Below, piece after piece: positions 40,109 to 48,911 of a stretch of DNA of 64,000 nt. Within the stretch, counting starts at the first letter, position 1. Every line of letters starts with the position of its first letter. The stretch is from NCBI RefSeq assembly GCF_002042965.1, contig NZ_MZNT01000014.1, forward strand, positions 1 through 64,000, read 5' to 3'. The DNA is from Paenibacillus sp. 32352 (GTDB taxonomy: Bacteria > Bacillota > Bacilli > Paenibacillales > NBRC-103111). A program made the translations under genes and the position numbers. The notes under the pieces are model-generated. The model was given only the letters and a program-made list of their open reading frames with translations. It ran no database searches and was not told the origin of the DNA.

Positions 40109-41674
40109 CTATTTCGGCATCCGGTTCGCCGCTGAGAAATACTCAGGGCTTGTCCCGTCCGCGAAGCGAACCGCTTCTCTCGCTTTCGAGAAGTCGTTGC
40201 CGACGACGAACAGCTCGTCCGCGTTTACCTGCTCCAATGTCAGGAAAGCAGCTGTACCGCTCTCAGCCTTGCAGCCTTCGACAGACAGCTCTTGAACATC
40301 CTTCAGTTCAATGGCGCTGACATCCTCCTTAGCCGCCTTGCCGCGGAAGCCCTTGAGAGACAATTGCTCGATATGCTCACCATACATCGCATTGGACCAG
40401 TGCTCGTTCGGCTCGCCATTCCATGTGACCTCCACATCATCGAGCGATACATTCTTCGCGTAACGGCAGAACACGGCCGGAATATGATGCGGAAATACTC
40501 CTCGTGCTGAAGGCTGCGTGTCGAATAGGCCGCCGGGATAGCCGCTTTTCACTCTCATCGTATGCTTGAGTCCGCGAATCGAGATGTTCTCGATGACGCT
40601 TTCCTCCGAGCCTTCCAGATAGACGCCGCCTTCGGATTCCACCGTGATGTGATCAAAGCGGATATTGCGGATTTTACCCGGTGCATGCTGTGCACCATTG
40701 CGGCGTTCCGCCGTAATAAAGATCGGCTCGCCCTTGCCCCACCAGCGAAGCTCTCTCTCGGTCTCCTCCGCATCACTGAACAATCTCGTCTCGATGACGA
40801 TGTTTGAGAACAAAATATTTTCGACAGTAGCGCCATCGCGAACCCATAAACCGAGTCCACGGTTGGAATTGCGGATGACACAGTTCTGGACGACGATATT
40901 GCGGATATCGGCGTGGGTTTCCGTGCCGATTTTCACAGCGGAATCGTGTGTGACCAGCGTACAGTTGGTAACGGTAATATTCTCGCAAGCGCCGTAGCGC
41001 TCCGCACCGTTCTTCGTCGTTTTCACCACGATGCAATCATCGCCCGTCTCAATGTGGCAGTCGGAAATATGCACGTCCTTACAGCAATCCGGATCGATCC
41101 CGTCATTGTTCGGCCCGCGCTGCTGTCCCAGAATCTTAATCCCGTTAATATTGACGCGGTTGCAGCCGGTCATATGCAGTCCCCAAGAAGATGCGCGATA
41201 CAGCGTTACATCCCGGAACAGCACGTCGGTGCAGCCCTCAAAGTCGATCAGCTTGGGCCGGAACCCTCCCAATGGAAGCAGCACATAGTCGCTCACCCCA
41301 TCCTCAGGCTCCAGAAAATGCTCCCCGCGCCCATCAATGGTGCCAAGACCGGTAATCGATACCTTCTCGGCGTGCCGTGCGCAGATCAGCGCATTTTTCC
41401 CTTGGCCTTCGCTGTAAAAAAGCTCCTCCGACCCTGCCGTCTTCGGAGCGACGAAATCCCGCTCCTCCATGCTGCTTACAATTCGCGCGGCCGGCTCCAA
41501 ATGCAGATTGACATACGATTTGATCATCAGCGTGCCCGACAAATAGTCTCCCTTAGGCACGATTACCGTGCCTCCGCCCTGTTCAAAGCAATGATCAATC
41601 GCCGCTTGTATGCCGGCCGTATCTTTAGTGACTCCGTCGCCAACGGCGCCAAAATCTTTAATATTCACTATCAC
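40109..41674 (-). CDS. glycoside hydrolase family 28 (polygalacturonase-like)
   Basis: 521 aa right-handed beta-helix hydrolase with a pectate-lyase-like start IKDFGAVGDGVTKDTAGIQAAID. Catalytic aspartates lie in NNDGIDPD and TGDDCIVVK; the third motif is SAVKIGTE, as in exo-acting enzymes, rather than GHG. No signal peptide, so it acts inside the cell on imported oligosaccharides. GTG start with GAGG upstream. Next gene upstream is its likely partner (15 bp). Confidence 0.9.
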   Translation of the reverse strand: MIVNIKDFGAVGDGVTKDTAGIQAAIDHCFEQGGGTVIVPKGDYLSGTLMIKSYVNLHLEPAARIVSSMEERDFVAPKTAGSEELFYSEGQGKNALICARHAEKVSITGLGTIDGRGEHFLEPEDGVSDYVLLPLGGFRPKLIDFEGCTDVLFRDVTLYRASSWGLHMTGCNRVNINGIKILGQQRGPNNDGIDPDCCKDVHISDCHIETGDDCIVVKTTKNGAERYGACENITVTNCTLVTHDSAVKIGTETHADIRNIVVQNCVIRNSNRGLGLWVRDGATVENILFSNIVIETRLFSDAEETERELRWWGKGEPIFITAERRNGAQHAPGKIRNIRFDHITVESEGGVYLEGSEESVIENISIRGLKHTMRVKSGYPGGLFDTQPSARGVFPHHIPAVFCRYAKNVSLDDVEVTWNGEPNEHWSNAMYGEHIEQLSLKGFRGKAAKEDVSAIELKDVQELSVEGCKAESGTAAFLTLEQVNADELFVVGNDFSKAREAVRFADGTSPEYFSAANRMPK

Positions 41675-41689
41675 GCTGCTTCATCCTCT

Positions 41690-42361
41690 CTATATGCGTT
41701 CATTATGCTCATCGCCACAGTAATAGGCAAAGATCGGCTCGATATGCTTGAAGTACAGATGACCATCCTCCCAGGCCTGAAAATGAAGGTCCATTCGCGA
41801 ATCGTTCCAGTTCTCGGGAGTGCCCTTCGTGTTCAATTTCTTAGGAGCCAACGGCTCTTCCACGACCTTTGGAAACTCCTGATAGCCGAAGAGCAGGTTT
41901 TCGTGCATGGCGATAATTTCGTACTTTTCACCCAGGAAAGCCCGCTCCTCCTGCAGCTGATAATGATAATAAATGTAGCTGGCCATCATCTCCGGCTTCA
42001 GATGTGCGACTCGGCCCGCCCTGCGCTCTACCGGGGCTTTGCGAATCCAGTGCTCGTAGCTTACCGGCTCGTTAAAATGAAACACGTCGACCATCGGAAT
42101 CCATTGTCTCTTGCTCTCTTGTCCCGGCCAATCCTCCAAAAAGGGAGCCGCACCTTGGAACAGGGTGTCGGGGTGAATTTCTTCCCGAATGCATTCATAA
42201 TACAAAAACACGTTCCTCATCCAGCGGAATGCGGCAATGGTCATCAAAGCGCCTTCATCCACGAGCCTTCTCGCGGCTTGGGATTCCAGCAGCTGCTTAA
42301 GCCCCGCCTCTTCCTGACCCTCTCTGAGCTGTGCACGAAATATCATTCTTTTCACATTCAT
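41690..42361 (-). CDS. uncharacterised protein linked to GH28
   Basis: About 223 aa from ATG 42361 (an open frame reaches 42427 without a ribosome site). Opening VKRMIFRAQLREGQEEAGLKQLL...LMTIAAFRWMRNVFLYYECI looks like a ferredoxin-like dimeric barrel half, as in L-rhamnose mutarotase; a second similar half may follow (ASYIYYHYQLQEE...YEIIAMHENLLFGYQEF). Transcribed just before GH28. A sugar-handling role is inferred from the neighbour only. Confidence 0.65.
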   Translation of the reverse strand: MNVKRMIFRAQLREGQEEAGLKQLLESQAARRLVDEGALMTIAAFRWMRNVFLYYECIREEIHPDTLFQGAAPFLEDWPGQESKRQWIPMVDVFHFNEPVSYEHWIRKAPVERRAGRVAHLKPEMMASYIYYHYQLQEERAFLGEKYEIIAMHENLLFGYQEFPKVVEEPLAPKKLNTKGTPENWNDSRMDLHFQAWEDGHLYFKHIEPIFAYYCGDEHNERI

Positions 42362-42583
42362 CTGCTCCAATCGTTTCCTGTCTTGCAGAGAATTGTTCCT
42401 GCATCGATCAAGCTTATTCTTCTTCATTCATACTACGTTTTTCATTTTCCATCAACAGGACATTTATGCAGCGGGGCCGATTGCGTTTGACTTTTATTGC
42501 TCGATTGCTCTTATTTTGCAAAAAAAAAGAGCCGCCGGCTGCCTGTAACACAGGCTCTAGCGACTCTTAACGTCGTGAATGAA

Positions 42584-43993
42584 TTATTTCCTGGCGGATG
42601 CGACGACATCCTTAGGAATAGGACATTGATAAGTGCTTCCTTGCAGACGATCCTTCAGCTCCTGCTTCGCTTGCTCGATGAGCTCCGGATTCTGAATCAT
42701 CTTCATGGCTGTAGCCGCCATGACCTTGCCGGCATGCAGCATGCCTTTATGAGCGATGGAGGTAGCCCCCAGCGTTACCCACTGCCACGTATGCGGCGGC
42801 GAGCCGACAACAAAGCATGCGGTCGTGCATTGAGCCGTCGGCGTAATCCAGCTCACATCCCCTACGTCCGTTGAACCGTAAAGCGGCAGCGTTCCCGTAT
42901 AAGGATTCAAGCGGTCCGCCATCGCACGATCTCTCATTCCCGCCGGAATGTTCGGCGCGCTGCTAATCTCCGCCTCCGATAAGGTCGCCTTTACCTGCCG
43001 CGCCAGCTCCAGCTCCGCCTCGTCATGCGCCGGAACTCCGAGCTCTGTGAACTGCTCGTACATGACCTGCTCCATGACCGTATTCGGCACGAGGTTCGAG
43101 CAGGCTTTGTCGAATACAATGCTCACTTCCGTGCCGGTCATCAGGGCCGCGCCGCGGGCTATATCGCTGACCCTGTCGAAAATCTCTTTGGCTTGCCCAA
43201 TTTGCGGCGCGCGGATCAAATACAGCACTTCCGCATTCGCCTGCACCACATTCGGGGAATGACCTCCGCTATTGGTAATAGCGTAGTGCACTCTAGCCTC
43301 TTGGATAATATGCTCGCGCAAATAGTTCACACCGATATTCATCAGCTCGACCGCGTCGAGAGCGCTTCGTCCCAGATGTGGACTAGCGGCCGCGTGCGCG
43401 CTTCTGCCTTTAAACTTATAATAGACCTGATAGTTCGCCAAGGAGCTGACCGACATGATGCTGTTATAGTCCATAGGATGCCAGCTGATGGCAAAATCGA
43501 CGTCGTCAAACAATCCTTCTCTCGCCATAAAGGCTTTGCCGGAGCCGCCCTCTTCACCCGGGCAGCCGTAATAGCGAATGGTGCCCGGAATGCCGTTCTC
43601 CTCCATATACTGCTTCAGAGCAACGGCTGCGGCCAGAGAGCCGGTACCAAGCAGGTTATGCCCGCATCCGTGCCCGTTGCCTCCCGGGACGATCGGCTCC
43701 GCCTCAGGCGTCGCTTTCTTCTGGCTTAGGCCGGACAGCGCATCGAATTCACCCAGCAGCCCAACGACAGGATAACCGCTTCCATAACTTCCGACAAAAG
43801 CGGTAGGAATGCCTCCAGCCCCTCTCTCCACGGTGAAGCCTTCTTGCTCTAATGCTTGACAGAGCAGCTCCGCAGAGCGGAATTCCTCGAAGCGGGTTTC
43901 CGCGTAATCCCAAATACAGTCACTGAGATGAATGAAGGTTTCTCTCTTCTGCTCGATAATGGCTGAAAGCCGTTCTGTTGGCTTCATCTTCAT
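42584..43993 (-). CDS. abgB: M20 peptidase, AbgB-like (p-aminobenzoyl-glutamate hydrolase subunit)
   Basis: 469 aa. M20D family metalloamidohydrolase. Metal motifs: LLGEFDALSG, NGHGCGHNLLGTGS, CPGEEGGSGKAFM, SWHPMD, and the C-terminal SPPHTWQWVTLG. Length and motifs match AbgB of E. coli, half of the enzyme that cuts p-aminobenzoyl-glutamate, a folate breakdown product. Ribosome site TGAGGGACTG. Has its own promoter located in the end of the regulator gene. Confidence 0.88.
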   Translation of the reverse strand: MKMKPTERLSAIIEQKRETFIHLSDCIWDYAETRFEEFRSAELLCQALEQEGFTVERGAGGIPTAFVGSYGSGYPVVGLLGEFDALSGLSQKKATPEAEPIVPGGNGHGCGHNLLGTGSLAAAVALKQYMEENGIPGTIRYYGCPGEEGGSGKAFMAREGLFDDVDFAISWHPMDYNSIMSVSSLANYQVYYKFKGRSAHAAASPHLGRSALDAVELMNIGVNYLREHIIQEARVHYAITNSGGHSPNVVQANAEVLYLIRAPQIGQAKEIFDRVSDIARGAALMTGTEVSIVFDKACSNLVPNTVMEQVMYEQFTELGVPAHDEAELELARQVKATLSEAEISSAPNIPAGMRDRAMADRLNPYTGTLPLYGSTDVGDVSWITPTAQCTTACFVVGSPPHTWQWVTLGATSIAHKGMLHAGKVMAATAMKMIQNPELIEQAKQELKDRLQGSTYQCPIPKDVVASARK

Positions 43994-44012
43994 CAGTCCC
44001 TCACATTTAATA

Positions 44013-44029
44013 AACGAATAATTAACGAA
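44013..44029 (-). promoter_or_regulatory. AACGAA direct repeats at the abgB promoter
   Basis: Plus strand AAACGAATAATTAACGAAA: AACGAA at 44013 and 44024, 11 bp apart, downstream of the -10. Similar repeats occur upstream of abgT (48742 and 48762, on the minus strand). Confidence 0.4.
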
Positions 44030-44045
44030 AGTTGCGCTTATTAAT

Positions 44046-44074
44046 ATTATAGGACTTCTTACCGTTTATTTCAA
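44046..44074 (-). promoter_or_regulatory. strong SigA promoter of abgB
   Basis: Minus-strand -35 TTGAAA (44069-44074), 17-bp spacer, -10 TATAAT (44046-44051). It overlaps the stop codon of the regulator gene (44066-44068). Confidence 0.75.
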
Positions 44075-45379
44075 TCCGGAGGTTAGGCGGTATATTTTGC
44101 TTGGTCTCCCGCGTACCGAATGAAGCTCCTCGCCGCCGACCTCGGCAAGCCCGTATTCGACCAGGCTTCCCATAATCCGCTGCGCGTTGCGTATCGTCAT
44201 GGACAAATGAGAGGCCAGGCTTGCGGTTGTGAACCCGTCCCAGCCCATACGCTGCACAAGCGCTTCGATCTTGTTGTATGTCTTGGCGCTGATGTTCGCT
44301 TGCGCCAGCTTTTCCAGCAGCTCCTTGTTATTGGTGCGGTAAGCGTATGTGAGCTCCTCCTCTTCTCCTGCGGCTTCGACTATAACCCCGTTCTCCTGCA
44401 CGATGACAATGCCTCTGTCTTCCTTCTCCTTGGCATGCTGCACCGCCCTCCGCGCATGGTTCTCGGCCGAAAAGGCCGTAGTGCCGAAGCCGATGCCTAC
44501 GGCTACCGGAACGTTAGCCTCCAGAGACAGATGCTTCACCGTCTCCCTCAGCATCTCCAGTTCCCGCTCGATGGCCCCGCGGGAGCTGAATATTTGATAT
44601 CTCCCGTTGCCGTTCTCAAGCAGGGAGCCGTCGATTCTCTCGCAGAGCAGCAGCAGCGCATGCTTGATCTTCAGCTCCAGGTGCTGCAGATGATAACGAG
44701 TGCCGGATTTCTCGGAGATCTGGTCGAACTGATCGATTTCAATGATTTCTACACCGATCTGGGTATCTTTAAAAAAGGAGCTTTTAGCCTGCTCATGGAT
44801 CATTTTGACAGCCAGGCGAATGTCCTGCTGCGTCATCCCGATACGGTATACCGGGAAGTCTTGTCCCTGCAATGCCTGATACACATAGGTCATGCATGTT
44901 AGGGCACCGTCGATTTTCCCTTCTCTCCACAGCTTGAGATGGTACTCAACCAGCTCATCCGGATCCGTATGCTGATCGAACATTTTAATATAGGTCTGCT
45001 CCATCGGAAAGCCCGCTTCCAATAACGATTCCTGTAAATCGAGATCCTCCGTATAGATCATATCAATGGAGATCCGTGTGGATACCTCACGGCGATAGAG
45101 GGACAGCTCCAGCAAGCTCTTGAACAGGCTCGCCCCGGTAGGCTTGCAATAAACGACGTTCGCATCGGTATGGAGCAATTCCTTGGACCGGAGATACGGT
45201 ATGGGACCGGAGAAGAACCAGCCGTGCACCTCATGCCGATGCTGCTCTATGATAGCCTTCACTTCCTGCGGGTTAACGTAAGGAAGCGGAATAAATTCAA
45301 TTTCGTATGGACTTTCCTTGGAAACGTCCAATATTTTCTCAACGGATGGAACGGGTCCTACAACGCCGAATTTATACAT
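44066..45379 (-). CDS. regulator with degenerate GGDEF-like domain and winged helix
   Basis: 437 aa (from ATG 45379; a GTG one codon earlier has a slightly better-spaced AAGGAG). Three parts, in 438-residue numbering. 1-200: an unrecognised domain with VVGPVPSVEKIL and a strand-helix repeat. 205-335: a palm domain like GGDEF, with VEIIEIDQFDQIS, NGRYQIF (259-265) where GGDEF would stand, and VAVGIGFGTTAFSAENHARRAVQHAKEK. 365-435: a winged helix (TTASLASHLSMTIRNAQRIMGSLVEYGLAEV, then HSVRGRPSKIYRL). No catalytic GGDEF is left, so sensing rather than c-di-GMP synthesis is inferred. It lies between abgA and abgB genes. Confidence 0.8.
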   Translation of the reverse strand: MYKFGVVGPVPSVEKILDVSKESPYEIEFIPLPYVNPQEVKAIIEQHRHEVHGWFFSGPIPYLRSKELLHTDANVVYCKPTGASLFKSLLELSLYRREVSTRISIDMIYTEDLDLQESLLEAGFPMEQTYIKMFDQHTDPDELVEYHLKLWREGKIDGALTCMTYVYQALQGQDFPVYRIGMTQQDIRLAVKMIHEQAKSSFFKDTQIGVEIIEIDQFDQISEKSGTRYHLQHLELKIKHALLLLCERIDGSLLENGNGRYQIFSSRGAIERELEMLRETVKHLSLEANVPVAVGIGFGTTAFSAENHARRAVQHAKEKEDRGIVIVQENGVIVEAAGEEEELTYAYRTNNKELLEKLAQANISAKTYNKIEALVQRMGWDGFTTASLASHLSMTIRNAQRIMGSLVEYGLAEVGGEELHSVRGRPSKIYRLTSGLK

Positions 45380-45424
45380 CACTGCTCTTGCTCCTTCTTT
45401 TGTTCAGCTAGAAGATGATTCTAT

Positions 45425-45451
45425 TATAGCAAGTTCCCCCGTATTCGGGAA
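45425..45451 (-). promoter_or_regulatory. regulator promoter with overlapping inverted repeat
   Basis: Minus-strand GCTATAAT -10 (TATAAT at 45423-45428) preceded 17 bp up by TTCCCG. The inverted repeat TTCCC..CGGGGGAA (45433-45450) spans this region, a candidate autoregulatory site. Confidence 0.4.
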
Positions 45452-45524
45452 AAGGAGAAGCTAGGGGTGGCGACTGGAGATGCTGGCTTTACAGAGTCCC
45501 TTTCATTTACAGGATGGGCTGAAG

Positions 45525-45563
45525 AAAAAAGAGGCTCCTCCTTATCCGAGGAGAGCCCCTTTC
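45525..45563 (-). terminator. terminator after abgA
   Basis: GGGCTCTCCT / AGGAGGAGCCTC stem with a following TTTTTT on the minus strand. It separates abgTA from the regulator. Confidence 0.85.
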
Positions 45564-45596
45564 TGCGAAATTGTTTGAATCCTTAACAACATGAAC

Positions 45597-46853
45597 TTAT
45601 TTCAACACTCTTCTGGCGATCCGGTTCAGCAGCTCAATGCCCCAGGGAAGCACTTCCTCCTCGATATCGAACTTCGGATGATGATGCGGAGCCGGCAAAT
45701 TCGAACCGATGATCATGTACGTTCCCTTGCCGCCCAGCTCCTGCACCCTGCGGATCATGAAGCTGGCATCCTCGCTTCCAGCCGAGCTTGGCTCCCCTGT
45801 TTTAATGGAAGTAAAGCCCTCCACTTGCCGCGCTTCCTCCATCGCCAGTGTAACGAGCTCTTCATCGCAGACGATCGGAATCGCCGCGCCGATGACCTCT
45901 ATCTTATAGGTCAGCTCATGCATGGCCGCACTGCTCGCAATAATATTGCGAACCCGGCGCTCCAGCTCGCTGTTCGTTTCCTCGGAGATGGAGCGGGTTT
46001 CGATGATCATTTTGGCATACTCGGGAACGATATTGGCCGCCGTTCCGCTCTGCAGCACCCCGACGTTAATGCGTGTCGAGCCCGTGCTGAACCGAGGCAG
46101 CGCGTGAATGTTCAGGGTTGCTGTTGCTGCGCCAAGCAGCGCGTTGCGGCCCTGCTCCGGGGTAGCTCCCGCATGGGAAGCTGTGCCATAGAAATGCGCG
46201 GCCAGCTTGGTGCTTGCCAGGAAGCCGTAGGAGCCGCCGTGCATCTCCCCTGTAGGCACATCCGTGCCCAGATGGTGACAAAATAAATAATTGACGTCAT
46301 CCAGATGCCCTTTTTGCACGATGGAATAAGCACCGCGAACCCCTTCTTCAGCCGGTTGGAATATGAGCTTCACCGTACCGGAGAAATCGCCGTCGGCCAG
46401 CTTCTCTGCCAGTCCCAGACCGATGGTCGTATGGCCGTCGTGGGCACAGGCATGCATATTGCCTTCATACTTGGAGCGGAAGCCGTTCGCTTGAGGGAAG
46501 TGGCTTTCCTCATCGCTTTCCCGAATCGGCAAAGCATCCATATCAAACCGGAAGGCTACCGTCGGTCCCGGCGCACGCCCTTTTTTAATCCCGATGACAG
46601 CCGTATAGCCGCCTCTCATTCGCGCTACGATATCCGGATTTGCTCCGTCACGCAGCGCTCTCTCATAAGCTTCTTCCAGCACGCTGTCTGACGGAAGTCC
46701 CCGGCGGGACGGACCATCCAGCGCATCTTGTCCATAGATCACTTCATACCCCCATGCGGTCAGCATCTCCACAACCTTGGAAGCGGTGCGGAATTCGGTA
46801 AATCCGACCTCGGGATGTTCATGCAAATCACGTCGTACGGCACTAATGTCCAA
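45597..46853 (-). CDS. abgA: M20 peptidase, AbgA-like (p-aminobenzoyl-glutamate hydrolase subunit)
   Basis: 418 aa from a TTG start (GGAGCTGGAGACG upstream). M20 amidohydrolase: DLHEHPEVGFTEFRTA, AFRFDMDALPI, MHACAHDGHTTIGLG, QPAEEGVRGAYS, CHHLGTDVP, and PHHHPKFDIEEEVLPWG. The 15-residue insert (ALDGPSRRGLPSDS..) near 44-60 is AbgA-like. Predicted heterodimer partner of the AbgB-like protein. 45 bp after abgT. Confidence 0.88.
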   Translation of the reverse strand: MDISAVRRDLHEHPEVGFTEFRTASKVVEMLTAWGYEVIYGQDALDGPSRRGLPSDSVLEEAYERALRDGANPDIVARMRGGYTAVIGIKKGRAPGPTVAFRFDMDALPIRESDEESHFPQANGFRSKYEGNMHACAHDGHTTIGLGLAEKLADGDFSGTVKLIFQPAEEGVRGAYSIVQKGHLDDVNYLFCHHLGTDVPTGEMHGGSYGFLASTKLAAHFYGTASHAGATPEQGRNALLGAATATLNIHALPRFSTGSTRINVGVLQSGTAANIVPEYAKMIIETRSISEETNSELERRVRNIIASSAAMHELTYKIEVIGAAIPIVCDEELVTLAMEEARQVEGFTSIKTGEPSSAGSEDASFMIRRVQELGGKGTYMIIGSNLPAPHHHPKFDIEEEVLPWGIELLNRIARRVLK

Positions 46854-46898
46854 CGTCTCCAGCTCCTTTTAAATCTTTTTCTATATTTTCCGTTGTTG

Positions 46899-48425
46899 TT
46901 ACATCTTCGGATATACACCTGGCCCGATCGGCAGTCCAAGGAAAAACCAGATAACGAGCAGCAGCGTCCAAATGATAAAAAATGCGATAGGATAAGGCAA
47001 AATTAATGAGAAATACGTACCGAGCTTCGCATCCTTCTTATATTCCTGCAAAAAGCCCAGGAACAGCGCAAGGAACGGCGACATCGGAGCAAACGGAATG
47101 ACCGAGGAATCCGCAACCCTGAACACGATTTGAGCAAACGCAGGATGGTAGCCGAGCGCCATAAACAAAGGAATGAAAACCGGCGCCAGAATCGACCAGA
47201 TCGCCGAGCCGCTGGCAATAAACATCGTAAGCAATGCGGACAAAAACATCAAGCCGATAACGACCGGAATGCCGGTCATGTTCATATTTTCAAGGAAGTC
47301 GGTAATCCCCAGAGCCATGAATTTCCCCATGTTACTCCAGTTAAAGAAGGCGACGAATTGCGATAGAGGGAACACCATCACGATAAAACCGGCCATCCCC
47401 TTCATCGGGCTGACAAGCAGCTTCGGAATGTCGTTCTGGCTTTGGATCAGCTTCATCTTGATCCCGTAGGTAACCGCTATCGTAAGGAAAAACAAAATAA
47501 TGATGGGCACAATGCCTGACATGAACGGCGACGGTATGACCGTACCCAATTTCGGATCACGCAGCAGGGCTCCTTGAGGAACAACGAGAATCGCCATGAT
47601 GGCAATGAAAATCAGGGCCACGATACCGGTCGTGCGAAGCGCCCGGTTCTGCTCGTCAGTCAGCTTCTCCAGTTGCTTGTCTTTGCTTCCTTCGTACTTG
47701 CCGAGTCGCGGTTCAATGAACTTATCCGTAATGAGCGCTGCAACAATCGTCAGTACAATAACCGAGGTCATCATGAAGAACCAGTTGTCCGTGACGTTAA
47801 CCGTCATTGCGGGATTGACCGATTTGGCGATATCCGAGCTGATGCCGGACAGCAGCACATCCGTCGTCACGATAAGAATATTGGCCGTAAACCCGGAGCC
47901 TACGCCGGCAATGGCCGCAAGAAGTCCTGCAACCGGGTGGCGTCCCACAGCCAGGAAGATGAGGGCTCCCAAAGGGGGCATAATCACCAGCGCCGCATCC
48001 GAGGACACGTGACTGAAGAAGGCAATGAATACGACAAGGTAGCTCGCATACTTGGCGCTGACCCGGGTCGTCATTTTACGCATAACCGCTTCGAGCAAGC
48101 CGACCTTTTCCGCCAACCCGACGCCAATCACCAACGATAGGATTGAGGCAAGCGGTGTGAAGGCCGCAAAATTTTTCGTTACGTTCATGACGATCCATTG
48201 AATGCCTTCCTTGCTCAGAAGATTTTTCACATAGACAGGTTCCTTCTTGATCGGATCGAACGCAGCGACATGAAAATACGATAATAGTGCAGTAGCCGCC
48301 ATCAAGATGAGGATCAAATAGATAAACAAGATGAATGGGCTCGGGAGCTTATTGCCTACACGTTCCACCCATTTAAACAAGCCTGACTCGTTTGCGCCAA
48401 CCACTGGATTTGCAGCCTTTTCCAT
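46899..48425 (-). CDS. abgT: AbgT family p-aminobenzoyl-glutamate transporter
   Basis: 508 aa integral membrane protein with about 11-13 helices. Family hallmarks: WVERVGNKLPSPFILFIYL at the N-terminus, GSGFTANILIVTTDVLL, and VPLMSPFLALFLG-like end (FAPMSPFLALFLGFLQEY). Imports p-aminobenzoyl-glutamate, or exports sulfonamides in some species. AGGGGGAACT ribosome site. First gene of abgT-abgA. Confidence 0.93.
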   Translation of the reverse strand: MEKAANPVVGANESGLFKWVERVGNKLPSPFILFIYLILILMAATALLSYFHVAAFDPIKKEPVYVKNLLSKEGIQWIVMNVTKNFAAFTPLASILSLVIGVGLAEKVGLLEAVMRKMTTRVSAKYASYLVVFIAFFSHVSSDAALVIMPPLGALIFLAVGRHPVAGLLAAIAGVGSGFTANILIVTTDVLLSGISSDIAKSVNPAMTVNVTDNWFFMMTSVIVLTIVAALITDKFIEPRLGKYEGSKDKQLEKLTDEQNRALRTTGIVALIFIAIMAILVVPQGALLRDPKLGTVIPSPFMSGIVPIIILFFLTIAVTYGIKMKLIQSQNDIPKLLVSPMKGMAGFIVMVFPLSQFVAFFNWSNMGKFMALGITDFLENMNMTGIPVVIGLMFLSALLTMFIASGSAIWSILAPVFIPLFMALGYHPAFAQIVFRVADSSVIPFAPMSPFLALFLGFLQEYKKDAKLGTYFSLILPYPIAFFIIWTLLLVIWFFLGLPIGPGVYPKM

Positions 48426-48911
48426 ATTTAGTTCCCCCTGATCAATAGTGTGTAGGTCGTATGATGCGGTTGCAGGGTGACCGAATCAAACTATCCCCGG
48501 TTGTCCTCTCAGCTATCTAGTAACGGCTCAAAAGCTTGCTTGCCCCATGTCACGGTCATCTCGCAGGAATTCCTTCCATTTCAATATGCCCTTCTTCGCT
48601 TGCTTGGCCTAATAGGAAGAAGCTAAGCATGTGAAATCGCTTTCTTATTTACCTGAGATAACCGTTCCTTTTGACCGTTTTCATTGAAAATGAAAGCGTC
48701 AGGAACGAGCGGAAACCATTAATAGATAATATAGCGAAATTTTCGTTAAATTTATTATATATTCGTTTTATTCAGATTTCAATACCCATGTCACGTTTAT
48801 TGTCATATCCAATATTTTACTGGTACTGCCGGTTAACGGGTGTTTCCTTTACAGAATAGCAAAAAACCGCAGGAAACCATGCTGCGGCTTAAACAAACTC
48901 ATAAGGACAAA
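48426..48911. other. long intergenic region upstream of abgT
   Basis: About 490 bp. The abgT transcript may start near 48728 (minus -10 TATATT at 48728-48733, poor -35), giving a leader of about 300 nt; AACGAA-type repeats (minus strand) lie at 48742-48747 and 48762-48767. No known riboswitch or T-box was recognised. A short plus-strand frame (48671-48859) has no support. Confidence 0.45.

Noticed and set aside
40913..42490. 525-codon open frame opposite GH28 and its partner
   Set aside because: It overlaps two minus-strand genes with clear motifs and ribosome sites; its composition is typical of an antisense shadow in GC-rich coding DNA.
48426..48720. T-box, THF or other riboswitch in the abgT leader
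   Set aside because: No AGGGUGGNACCGCG T-box motif and no known aptamer core was recognised, though the leader is long.
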